Shown: positions 1-6,540, numbered from the stretch's first letter. The stretch is DNA of 7,761 nt from Pseudomonadota bacterium (GCA_018816605.1 JAHIVS010000210.1:1-7761), one strand, 5' to 3'. Notes: generated from the letters alone by a model not told the origin. Translations and numbers: made by a program.

Positions 1-2
1 AC

Positions 3-209
3 GGGCGTGCCCGAAGGGATAAGCGAAGGCAAAAACAAGATAAGAATTGCCATTGCTGCCGGGAGTCCTTTATGTTCTGCTGGCAGTGCCGGTGCGGATT
101 TTCCATGTGCCAGGCGTGCATGTATGAAAACCAGTGGGGCATGACCTGCAACGGGATCACCTGGGAGTGTCCGGACTGCGGCGGGCAGAACGGATACGGC
201 AACCAATAA
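3..209 (+). CDS. Cysteine-rich small protein, C-terminal part (5' end outside window)
   Basis: The frame is open from the left edge to a TAA at 207-209 and encodes 68 residues, 11 of them cysteine. The first 14 visible residues are very basic and look like a linker. Then come a CxCC cluster (visible residues 16-19), a CxxCxC group (26-31), a CxxC pair (36-39), a lone Cys (49) and a final CxxC (56-59) before a Gly/Asn-rich end. The spacing suggests two or more zinc ribbons or treble-clef knuckles, or possibly an iron-sulfur site; the metal is not known. ATG 72 would give a 45-residue protein but would cut off three of the clustered cysteines, so the real start is probably outside the window. 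It lies 66 bases ahead of purN on the same strand, with no terminator seen between, so co-transcription is possible. I do not recognise a named family and assign no function. Confidence 0.6.
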   Translation, partial: GRARRDKRRQKQDKNCHCCRESFMFCWQCRCGFSMCQACMYENQWGMTCNGITWECPDCGGQNGYGNQ

Positions 210-275
210 GATGGGCGCATTTGTTCTGCATGCCGGCCTGATATCTCAAAAATTTTCTACATAAGGGGGAAGACC

Positions 276-995
276 ATGGCCAAAACCATAAATGTGGGAA
301 CCTTGATTTCCGGAGGCGGTACCAACCTTCAGGCCATAATTGATGCCTGCGCAGCCGGTCGCATCGATGCCAGAATCCTTTTCACCGGTTCGGATACCCC
401 TGGTGTAAAAGGGCTTGAACGTGCCCGGAAGGCCGGGATCGATACCTTTGTGGTGGATTATGCCAACATTATCCGATCCTGCAAAAAGGGTATTGACCCT
501 GGGGACCTGCCGTCTGATTTCAACCTGGAGGAGATCCTCGGAAAGCAGCGATTGAAGGCGGGGGATATGGAAAAGGACAACATCCACTTTTTTTTAAAAT
601 CCAGGGCCATTGCGGAAAAACTGCTTTTGGACCACATTCTTTCCTTTCAGATAGATCTTTTGGTCCTGGCAGGCTTCATGCGGGTGCTGACCCCCTATTT
701 TATCGACCGGATGAATACAACTCCCGGCCAATACAGAATCATGAACATCCACCCGGCCCTTCTGCCGTCATTTCCCGGGACAGACGGGTATGGGGACACC
801 TTCCGTTACGGGTGCAAGGTCGGCGGATGCACGGTGCATTTTATTGATTACGGAGAGGACACAGGGCCCATCATTGGCCAGCGATCCTTTGAAATCGAGG
901 CGGGCGACACCCTGGAGGATGTCAAACGAAAAGGGCTTGAAAAAGAGTGGGAACTCTATCCTGCCTGCATTCAGAAATTTGCAGACCTGGGATAA
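276..995 (+). CDS. purN: Phosphoribosylglycinamide formyltransferase (GAR transformylase), atypical long form
   Basis: Transfers the formyl group of 10-formyltetrahydrofolate to glycinamide ribonucleotide in the third step of cytosolic purine synthesis. The 239 residues open with the phosphate-binding loop ISGGGTNLQAIID (11-23). AGFMRVLTP (132-140) and MNIHPALLP (156-164) carry the expected catalytic Asn157 and His159. Asp195 in EDTGP matches the catalytic Asp144 of the E. coli enzyme. E. coli PurN has 212 residues; this one is longer mainly because of about 40 extra residues near 64-104, between the second strand and the helix before AGFM. The stretch PGTDGYGD (167-174) replaces E. coli PGLHTH, so the second active-site histidine (His119) is missing. 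The start is set by an AAGGGGGA Shine-Dalgarno at 263-270. The family is clear; that it is the main cellular GAR transformylase is inferred. Confidence 0.93.
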   Translation: MAKTINVGTLISGGGTNLQAIIDACAAGRIDARILFTGSDTPGVKGLERARKAGIDTFVVDYANIIRSCKKGIDPGDLPSDFNLEEILGKQRLKAGDMEKDNIHFFLKSRAIAEKLLLDHILSFQIDLLVLAGFMRVLTPYFIDRMNTTPGQYRIMNIHPALLPSFPGTDGYGDTFRYGCKVGGCTVHFIDYGEDTGPIIGQRSFEIEAGDTLEDVKRKGLEKEWELYPACIQKFADLG

Positions 996-997
996 AA

Positions 998-2212
998 TCA
1001 GACGAAAAAAGAATCTGCCATCCGGAGGGCGTCCTTGTATAATTCCGGCAATTTTTCAATGATTTTCCGGCCGTCCATCAACCTGAAAAGCTTGTGATCC
1101 CATTGGCCTTTTTCAAAACTTTTGATCAGTGTGTGAAGCTGGGTGTATTGTTTGTCCTTCCCCAAAAGGGCATCTTTTATTTTGTCTGAAAAGGTGATCT
1201 GGCTGAGGATGTCTGCCATGGATCGGTCCAGAATGGCATCCATGGATGAAAAAAGTCCGATGGTGAACAATTCCTCGGTGGTAAAATGGGTGTTGAGCAT
1301 TTTACCGCATTGCTCGCACATTCTGGCCCGGATGACCGACGAGCGTATCAGTTCATCGGGTTTGCTATCACCCAGATCCGAGACCACCACCACATGGAGA
1401 AATTTTTTTAATTCATCAATGCCCAGAAAGGTTATGGCATCTTTGATGGTGTTAATGGGGGTCGGGCGTTGAAAATAAGCGGAATTAATGAATTTAAGCA
1501 ATTTAAATGAGATGGACAGGTCTTTTTTGATGAGGTTTTCAATTGCTGCCAAATTCAGCTCTTTTTGTCCGGCCGCATTGATCAGTTTCATCTTGGTGAC
1601 CTGGCCCGGGGAAATATCTTTTTTGGAGAGGATCTCCGGGCGGGCGAAAAAATAGCCCTGGAACAGGCCGAATCCCATTTCTTTGGCCTGTTCAAACTCC
1701 GGGTAGGTCTCCACCTTTTCTGCCAGGAGGGTAAGGGGGGTGTTGTTGGCTCTAATGGTTGCAATGATCGGTTCAAGTGTATCCAGGGGGGTGGCCATGA
1801 TGTCAAATTTGATCATGGCAGAAAGGCAGATCATGGCATCAAATTTTTTATCATAGACAAAATCATCCAGGGCGATGCGAAACCCCTGGCGCTTGAATTC
1901 CCTGAGGGCATCCATTACCTCAGGGTCTGGTTCTATGTTTTCCAACACCTCAATGATAATATGTTCCCTGGGAAAGAGCAGGGGCATTTTCCGGACGATC
2001 AGATCCCTGGTAAAATTGACAAGTCCAGGTTTTTCTCCCAGAATCTCATGAAGCCCGATGGAAAAAAAGGTGTTGGACAAAACAGAGGATGTGGCGGTGC
2101 TCCCTTCAATGCCACTGAAGGTATTGGACAGGCTGTTTCTGAACAAAAGTTCGTACCCGAAAACTTTTTTGTTTGCAGTAAAAACGGGCTGGCGCGCAAC
2201 AAAAATATCCAT
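998..2212 (-). CDS. EAL-HDOD signalling protein (YuxH-like)
   Basis: Cytosolic two-domain protein of 404 residues, a typical length for this architecture. The N-terminal half (about 1-195) is an EAL fold with a degenerate signature: YELLFR (20-25) in place of EALxR. Residues matching canonical c-di-GMP phosphodiesterase positions are nevertheless present: Glu21, Asn66, Glu88, Asp116-Asp117, Lys135, Glu165 and Gln185. The loop after the Asp pair, normally FGxGxSS, reads FVYDKKFD, so hydrolysis is doubtful and binding alone is possible. The C-terminal half (about 200-404) is an HDOD domain, a modified HD fold lacking the metal-binding HD pair, with motifs such as SFKLLKFINSAYF (235-247) and ITFLGIDELKKFL (260-272). 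HDOD proteins usually act as signalling scaffolds. No membrane segment or DNA-binding domain is seen. The start is supported by GGAG at 2222-2225, about 9 bases ahead. It is convergent with purN, 2 bases apart. Confidence 0.9.
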   Translation of the reverse strand: MDIFVARQPVFTANKKVFGYELLFRNSLSNTFSGIEGSTATSSVLSNTFFSIGLHEILGEKPGLVNFTRDLIVRKMPLLFPREHIIIEVLENIEPDPEVMDALREFKRQGFRIALDDFVYDKKFDAMICLSAMIKFDIMATPLDTLEPIIATIRANNTPLTLLAEKVETYPEFEQAKEMGFGLFQGYFFARPEILSKKDISPGQVTKMKLINAAGQKELNLAAIENLIKKDLSISFKLLKFINSAYFQRPTPINTIKDAITFLGIDELKKFLHVVVVSDLGDSKPDELIRSSVIRARMCEQCGKMLNTHFTTEELFTIGLFSSMDAILDRSMADILSQITFSDKIKDALLGKDKQYTQLHTLIKSFEKGQWDHKLFRLMDGRKIIEKLPELYKDALRMADSFFV

Positions 2213-2273
2213 GCCGGAAAGCTCCTGTTTTTAATTCTCAATGAACGCTAATTATTAGAACGGAGATTTAGAA

Positions 2274-2301
2274 ATTATGCCCCAACTATAGCCCGGACCA
2301 A
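2274..2301 (-). promoter_or_regulatory. Candidate sigma-70 promoter for the EAL-HDOD gene
   Basis: Read on the minus strand, TTGGTC (2301-2296) and CATAAT (2279-2274) are separated by 16 bases and lie about 60 bases ahead of the EAL-HDOD start codon. This gap also follows the TraB-family stop codon, and no convincing U-tract terminator is seen in it. The match is fair rather than strong, so read-through from the TraB-family gene is also possible. Confidence 0.3.
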
Positions 2302-2333
2302 AGGAAAAAATCAAGATAAAACAGGTCTGAACG

Positions 2334-3521
2334 TCAGGAAAGCAGTTTCAGCATCAGGGGGACTGCTGTCATGGTGCCGACGGAAGACCCCAGGTTGGTA
2401 AAGATGACCACCAGCAGAATCCGGGTGACATTGTTTCGCCAAAACCCTTTTATGGAAACGATATCCGTGGGGATGGCTTCCAGATCCCGCACCTTGGGCT
2501 TGCGGAAAAAAGCTTCAACAAGACCGGATACCCATCCGGCCGCTATCATGGGATTTAAAGAAGTTAAGGGGGCTGCAATGATGGACGAGAGGATGGTATA
2601 GGGGTGTGCCAGGGCCAGAAGGGCGCCAAGTCCTGCAAAAAGACCATTGGCTGCAATCCATATCCATATCATGTCGGTGCCGGCATTTTTACCGCCCATC
2701 AGAAATCCTGCCACAAACATCAGGAGAATAAGTCCGGGCAGCAGCCATTTTAATACTTTGCCCGTATTTCCCGCCCTGGGTGTCTGGTTGAGGTCTGCAA
2801 GATCAATGGGGTTTGGATCTGCCATGTACTTTTTAATACCCGGGATATGGGCGGCGCCCACCACCGCTATAATTTTGTTCCCGGGAGCCGACCGGATATT
2901 CTCTGCCAGAAACCGGTCCCTTTCATCAATCAAGACCCGTTCAATTATGGGGTGGGCTTGTTTTACATCTGCCAGCAGTGTCTGGAGGATGTCTTCCTGT
3001 TTCATCCGTTCAATGTCTTCTTCTTTCAGGTCATCAGATCCCCCAAAGGAAAAAACAAGGGATACCGACAATTTGAGTTTTTCCCAGAATCCCATGCCCC
3101 GCCAGACCCGGGAAAGGGTGGTTTGTATCTCCCGGTCCGCAGGAACAATGACGGCATTGGTTTCTTTGGCAGCCGTTACGGCATTGATCATTTCCTGGCC
3201 GGGTTTGATCCCGAATTTGTCGGCAATCTTTTTCTGGAAGGATGAAAGCAGCAGGTTCATAAAGAGCATCAGGGTCTTTTTCTGCCGGATTACCTTGACA
3301 ATGTCCATATTTTTCCACCGGTCTTCATCCTGGATGGAGGCAAGCCGTGTGGCACAGAGCTCCACACAGACCGTATCCGGTTTTTGCCCAAGGATGGTGT
3401 CTTCCACCAGCTGGGCACTGTGTCTGGAGACATGGGCGGTGCCGATTAAAAAAATGGTTTTACCCTGAACGGATACTTCATGAATGTCTGATGTTTGTAT
3501 TGCTTCCAACGATTTCTCCAT
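2334..3521 (-). CDS. TraB/PrgY/GumN-family membrane protein
   Basis: 395 residues. The N-terminal soluble domain (about 1-235) has the hallmarks of the TraB/Tiki/GumN superfamily: a first GxxH motif, IGTAHVS (26-32, His30); VCVELC (51-56, Glu54); a DERDRFLAENI segment (199-209); and a second GxxH motif, VGAAHIPGI (221-229, His225). In animal Tiki proteins paired GxxH motifs form a metalloprotease site; in bacterial members the activity is not established. The C-terminal part has about four hydrophobic segments (roughly 257-276, 283-303, 306-330 and 365-392), so the protein is anchored in the inner membrane with the large domain outside the bilayer. The family name comes from enterococcal sex-pheromone shutdown, and such genes are often labelled conjugal transfer; nothing here supports conjugation. 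The start ATG has only a weak AAGGG (3537-3533) ahead of it. It is divergent from the MucR-N-like/Gate/recN operon. Confidence 0.85.
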   Translation of the reverse strand: MEKSLEAIQTSDIHEVSVQGKTIFLIGTAHVSRHSAQLVEDTILGQKPDTVCVELCATRLASIQDEDRWKNMDIVKVIRQKKTLMLFMNLLLSSFQKKIADKFGIKPGQEMINAVTAAKETNAVIVPADREIQTTLSRVWRGMGFWEKLKLSVSLVFSFGGSDDLKEEDIERMKQEDILQTLLADVKQAHPIIERVLIDERDRFLAENIRSAPGNKIIAVVGAAHIPGIKKYMADPNPIDLADLNQTPRAGNTGKVLKWLLPGLILLMFVAGFLMGGKNAGTDMIWIWIAANGLFAGLGALLALAHPYTILSSIIAAPLTSLNPMIAAGWVSGLVEAFFRKPKVRDLEAIPTDIVSIKGFWRNNVTRILLVVIFTNLGSSVGTMTAVPLMLKLLS

Positions 3522-3592
3522 GTCTTTTGATGCCCTTATATATCAATTAAAATGCAGTTCAAGAAAATAAGCATTATATTTTTCATGGCAAG

Positions 3593-3621
3593 ATAACAAT
3601 ATTAAAGATAAACGATTGCAA
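3593..3621 (-). promoter_or_regulatory. Candidate promoter for the TraB-family gene
   Basis: On the minus strand TTGCAA (3621-3616), a 17-base spacer and TGTTAT (3598-3593) sit in the AT-rich divergent control region and would give a leader of roughly 65 bases. A second candidate nearer the gene is TTGAAC (3562-3557), a 16-base spacer and TATAAG (3540-3535), which would leave almost no leader. I cannot choose between them from sequence alone. Confidence 0.35.
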
Positions 3622-3625
3622 ATTC

Positions 3626-3654
3626 TTGACCTTGTCTGTGGGTTTTGATATTTA
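3626..3654 (+). promoter_or_regulatory. Candidate sigma-70 promoter for the small protein-Gate-recN operon
   Basis: TTGACC (3626-3631) and TATTTA (3649-3654) are separated by 17 bases. The predicted transcription start would fall about at 3660-3662, on or next to the ATG at 3662, which implies a leaderless or near-leaderless mRNA. No good Shine-Dalgarno precedes either possible start codon (GTG 3656 or ATG 3662), which fits that reading. The promoter lies in the divergent AT-rich gap shared with the TraB-family gene. Confidence 0.45.
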
Positions 3655-3661
3655 AGTGTCC

Positions 3662-3844
3662 ATGAAATCAATAGACGAGCAAATACTGAGAACCACAAAG
3701 GAAATTGTTGTCAAGTTCATTGAGCTGGGCCGATTGTCTCCTTCCAATATCCACGAATCCTTTCGGGATATCCATGCAACTGTGAACGAAACCGTTAAGA
3801 AAAACATACAAAAAGACGCTTCTTCAGATGACACGCCTTCCTGA
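3662..3844 (+). CDS. Small protein resembling the MucR/Ros N-terminal domain, no zinc finger
   Basis: About 60 residues from ATG 3662, or 62 from GTG 3656. I prefer ATG because the likely promoter ends just before it. The core, ILRTTKEIVVKFIELGRLSP followed by NIHESFRDIHATVNET, matches by eye the pattern of the N-terminal region of alphaproteobacterial MucR/Ros regulators (LTAEIVAAYVSNHVVP then a helix ending DVHSALNNT), the part that drives oligomerisation. The zinc-finger DNA-binding domain that follows in MucR is absent: the protein ends in a polar tail (QKDASSDDTPS) with no cysteine or histidine pair. It may be a free oligomerisation module or an unrelated two-helix protein of similar pattern. 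Its last 17 bases overlap the start of the Gate gene, so the two are probably translationally coupled. That the gene is real is likely; the MucR kinship is inference without a search. Confidence 0.65.
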   Translation: MKSIDEQILRTTKEIVVKFIELGRLSPSNIHESFRDIHATVNETVKKNIQKDASSDDTPS

Positions 3845-4814
3845 ATCTCTTTTTTTTCGTATTTGCTTCGGCACAAAATCAGGAATAAAAAAGGGATGGA
3901 CCGGGCTTGTCTGGCTGCTGAAAATTCTTGTGCCGGTTTCTTTCCTTACGGCATTGCTGGTCCACTTTGATATTATTTACCGGCTTGATTTTCTGATGAC
4001 CCCGCTCATGGCCTGGCTATGTCTGCCGGCTTCCGCCGCCCTTGTGCTGGTCATCGGGCTTTTTACCGGCATCTACGGTACCGTGGCCGCCCTTTCCGTC
4101 ATGGCTTTTTCCATGGACCACATGATTCTCATGGCAATTTTCACCCTTATTTCCCATAATCTGATCCAGGAAAGCATTGTCCAGGGGAATTCGGGGATAA
4201 ACCCTTTTGTGGCAGCTATTTTCCGGCTGATCATGGCCTTTGTGGTGACCTTTGTCTGTGCAAGGATCATGGGGGTGTCCCCGGATCTGGGACCGGTTGC
4301 AGCACTGGAAGGGTTTGGCAAAAACCATCAGGCCTTTATCCCCATGCTCAGGGAATGGGGATGGGGAACGGCAAAGCTGTCGCTCCAGATTTTTTGCATC
4401 ATCATGCCCCTGATGGTCTTGATGGAACTTGCAAAAATTTTTCATATTATCCAGATGATTACCCGGGGCTTTTCCCCTGTGGTTGCCTTTTTAGGGCTGG
4501 ACCGGTCCTGTGGCATGCTCTGGCTGACAGCGGCTGTTTTCGGCCTGGCCTATGGGTCGGCTGTGATTGTTGAAGAGACTAGGGACAATCCCTATGACAG
4601 GGAAGCGTTGACAAAACTTCATCTTTCCATTGGGGTCAACCATGCCATGATCGAAGACCCGATTTTGTTTTTGCCCCTGGGGATTCCCGCTTTCTGGCTA
4701 TGGATACCGCGCCTTGTTGCTGCCATTGCGGTGACCTATTTGTTTTCGGCTATTTTGTTTGCAAGGAGGCTCTATGCTGATCGAGCTTGCCATAAAAAAA
4801 TTCGCAATCATTGA
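3828..4814 (+). CDS. Gate-domain (nucleoside recognition) integral membrane protein
   Basis: 328 residues, mostly hydrophobic, with about eight membrane segments (near 27-46, 62-80, 82-94, 97-113, 127-147, 184-202, 228-248 and 280-312). The conserved-looking motifs SHNLIQESIVQGNSG (109-123) and LSIGVNHAMIEDP (266-278) are typical of Gate-domain proteins, a family including spore maturation proteins SpmA/SpmB and parts of nucleoside transporters. The substrate is unknown here; a transport or gating role in the inner membrane is inferred from the family. ATG 3828 has no clear Shine-Dalgarno and lies inside the end of the preceding small gene, which suggests coupled translation. The 3' end overlaps recN by 41 bases, so the basic tail from Tyr316 to His328 is read in two frames. 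The tandem AGG codons for Arg313-Arg314 form the recN Shine-Dalgarno. Nothing in the window suggests sporulation. Confidence 0.8.
   Translation: MTRLPESLFFRICFGTKSGIKKGWTGLVWLLKILVPVSFLTALLVHFDIIYRLDFLMTPLMAWLCLPASAALVLVIGLFTGIYGTVAALSVMAFSMDHMILMAIFTLISHNLIQESIVQGNSGINPFVAAIFRLIMAFVVTFVCARIMGVSPDLGPVAALEGFGKNHQAFIPMLREWGWGTAKLSLQIFCIIMPLMVLMELAKIFHIIQMITRGFSPVVAFLGLDRSCGMLWLTAAVFGLAYGSAVIVEETRDNPYDREALTKLHLSIGVNHAMIEDPILFLPLGIPAFWLWIPRLVAAIAVTYLFSAILFARRLYADRACHKKIRNH
4763..4769 (+). promoter_or_regulatory. Shine-Dalgarno AAGGAGG deciding the recN start
   Basis: A perfect AAGGAGG lies 4 bases ahead of ATG 4774, inside the Gate coding sequence. It selects ATG 4774 over the in-frame upstream TTG at 4759, which would add five residues before the usual MLIEL start of RecN. 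The same AAGGAGG-N4-start arrangement occurs ahead of the citrate synthase gene. Confidence 0.75.
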
Positions 4815-6480
4815 CGACATCCGGATTCCCTTTAAAAAGGGCCTTTCCGTACTGACCGGCGAGACCGGGGCCGGTAAATCAATTATCATAGAAGCTGTGA
4901 ATCTGCTGCTGGGTTCACGGTCTTCGGCAGACCTTGTCCGGACCGGTGAGCAGACAGCCGAGCTGGAAGCCTTTTTTGATATTGAACCCGAATCCCATGC
5001 CGCACGGGTCCTTTTGGAACAGGGCATGGACGGCTCCGAAGGCCTGATTATCCGAAGGCTTATCTCGGATTCCGGCAAAAGCCGGGTGTTTATTAATTCC
5101 AGACAGTCCACCCTGGACCTGTTAAAACAGGTCACCTTCAATCTGGCCGGGATTTCCAGCCAGCATGCCCACCAGGGATTGCTCCGGGAGGAGAACCATC
5201 TGGATATTCTGGATGAGTTTGCCGGCACAAGGCCGGGGCGCAAAGAAATCACGGATCTGTATAAAACCATCCTGCCCCTGGCGGCAAAAATTGCTGCGCT
5301 TAAAACAAAAAAAGAGGAAAAGGCAAGACAGCAGGACCTGCTTCAATTCCAGGTGGATGAGATAGCGGCGGCGGCCATTTTGCCCGATGAGGATAAAGAC
5401 CTTGATATCCAAAGGAGCCTTTTGCAGAATGCCGGTAAAATTTTTGAACTTGTCAATGGGGGCATCCATGAGATCTATGACAAGGAGCGGTCTCTGGTTG
5501 AACGCATTTCATCCCTGAAAACCGGAATGGAACGATTTTCCCAAAAGGAGGAGGTCCTGGGTGTTGTGGCAGACCGCTTGGGATCTGTTGTATGTGATCT
5601 CCAGGATGTGGCCGAAACCTTGCGCATCTATTCCAATACCATTGACCTGGACCCTGAATCCCTGGAGCGGTTAAGCCAGCGGATGGATCTGATCTCAAAA
5701 CTCAAAAGAAAATACGGGGGAAGCCTCTCTTCTCTGTTTGAACAATATGAAGCCATGCGGGCGGATCTGGACGATACCCAGGGCCTGGACGAACGGATTT
5801 TAACCCTGTCCCTGGAAAAGGAAGCCCTGGAGCACCAAATTCGCCAAAAAGCAGGCGCTTTGTCCTCGGCCCGAAAGAAGGCCGGAAAAAAGCTTGCAGA
5901 ACTTGCAAAAAAAGAGCTGGCGGCCCTTGAAATGGGAAAGGCCCAATTTGAGGTGGTCGTATCCCATCAGGCTTCGGATAGCCCGGAAGATATTTGTACA
6001 AAGGAGGGAGAAAAGATTTTTGCCACGGGCATGGATAAAATCTGCTTCATGTTAAGTCCCAACCTTGGAGAGGCTGCAAGGCCCCTTGCCAAAATCGCTT
6101 CGGGAGGAGAATTGTCACGGATAGTGCTGGCACTCAAGGCGGTGCTGTCCACCACCCAGTCCCTTGAAACCCTGATTTTTGATGAGGTGGATGCAGGGAT
6201 CGGCGGGGCCACTTCTGAAAAAGTGGGGATTAAGTTAAAAGAGCTGGGGGAAAAACACCAGGTGATCTGCATCACCCATCTGGCCCAGATTGCCAAATAC
6301 GGCGCCAATCAGTTCAGAATATCCAAGCAGGTGGTCAATGGCCGCACCTGCACCACCATCCTTCCCCTTGAAACCCGAAAAGAAAGGGTAGAGGAAATTG
6401 CCAGAATGATTGGCGGCCAGGAGATTACCCCGGCCACCCTGACCCATGCAGAGGAATTGCTCGGACAGGTCCTGCCTTGA
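4774..6480 (+). CDS. recN: DNA repair protein RecN
   Basis: SMC-like ATPase acting on the nucleoid in repair of double-strand breaks with the RecA pathway. The 568 residues are close to the E. coli length (553). Visible in order: family N-terminus MLIELAIKKFAIIDD; Walker A GETGAGKS (29-36); Q-loop region SSQHAHQ (128-134); a long charged helical region of coiled-coil type (about 155-390) rich in Lys, Glu and Leu; ABC signature IASGGELSRIVLALK (441-455); Walker B TLIFDEVDAGIGG (466-478); and the H-loop ITHLAQIA (500-507, His502). All ATPase motifs are intact, so the protein should be active. The start is fixed by the AAGGAGG at 4763-4769. It is the last gene of a three-gene overlapping operon after the MucR-N-like and Gate genes. 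No SOS (LexA) box is evident just upstream, where the Gate gene is coding. Confidence 0.96.
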   Translation: MLIELAIKKFAIIDDIRIPFKKGLSVLTGETGAGKSIIIEAVNLLLGSRSSADLVRTGEQTAELEAFFDIEPESHAARVLLEQGMDGSEGLIIRRLISDSGKSRVFINSRQSTLDLLKQVTFNLAGISSQHAHQGLLREENHLDILDEFAGTRPGRKEITDLYKTILPLAAKIAALKTKKEEKARQQDLLQFQVDEIAAAAILPDEDKDLDIQRSLLQNAGKIFELVNGGIHEIYDKERSLVERISSLKTGMERFSQKEEVLGVVADRLGSVVCDLQDVAETLRIYSNTIDLDPESLERLSQRMDLISKLKRKYGGSLSSLFEQYEAMRADLDDTQGLDERILTLSLEKEALEHQIRQKAGALSSARKKAGKKLAELAKKELAALEMGKAQFEVVVSHQASDSPEDICTKEGEKIFATGMDKICFMLSPNLGEAARPLAKIASGGELSRIVLALKAVLSTTQSLETLIFDEVDAGIGGATSEKVGIKLKELGEKHQVICITHLAQIAKYGANQFRISKQVVNGRTCTTILPLETRKERVEEIARMIGGQEITPATLTHAEELLGQVLP

Positions 6481-6504
6481 CAAATTTAATTATGTGTTTA
6501 TATT
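6477..6504 (+). promoter_or_regulatory. Strong sigma-70 promoter for the FmdB-type gene
   Basis: A perfect -35 TTGACA (6477-6482), made from the recN stop codon TGA and the next bases, is followed after 16 bases by TATATT (6499-6504), one mismatch from consensus. The expected transcript would start near 6511 with a leader of about 30 bases that includes the Shine-Dalgarno AAGGAG at 6530-6535, 5 bases ahead of the start codon. Confidence 0.6.
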
Positions 6505-6540
6505 AGCAGGCTATTGTAAATTTAGCACCAAGGAGCAGAA

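Noticed and set aside
1565..2251. Long plus-strand open frame of 228 codons opposite the EAL-HDOD gene
   Set aside because: It is a shadow of a clear family member on the other strand; the translated product shows no recognisable domain and has an unnatural composition.
2310..2360. Possible terminator after the TraB-family gene (CTGAA/TTCAG with a later T-run on the minus strand)
   Set aside because: The stem is short, the loop long, and the T6 run lies well past the stem, so intrinsic termination is not supported.
2647..3468. Plus-strand open frame of 273 codons opposite the TraB-family gene
   Set aside because: Antisense shadow: Ser/Arg-rich low-quality translation with no domain, while the minus strand encodes intact GxxH motifs and membrane segments.
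2334..3521. Reading the TraB-family gene as evidence of a conjugative element
   Set aside because: The name is historical; no relaxase, type IV secretion, integrase or att-like repeat is present nearby.
4017..4445. Minus-strand open frame opposite the Gate gene, rich in His and Lys
   Set aside because: The composition is what the reverse complement of hydrophobic membrane codons gives; no family features.
3828..4814. Sporulation role for the Gate protein based on kinship with SpmA/SpmB
   Set aside because: Gate domains are widespread in non-sporulating bacteria, and no sporulation gene lies in the window.
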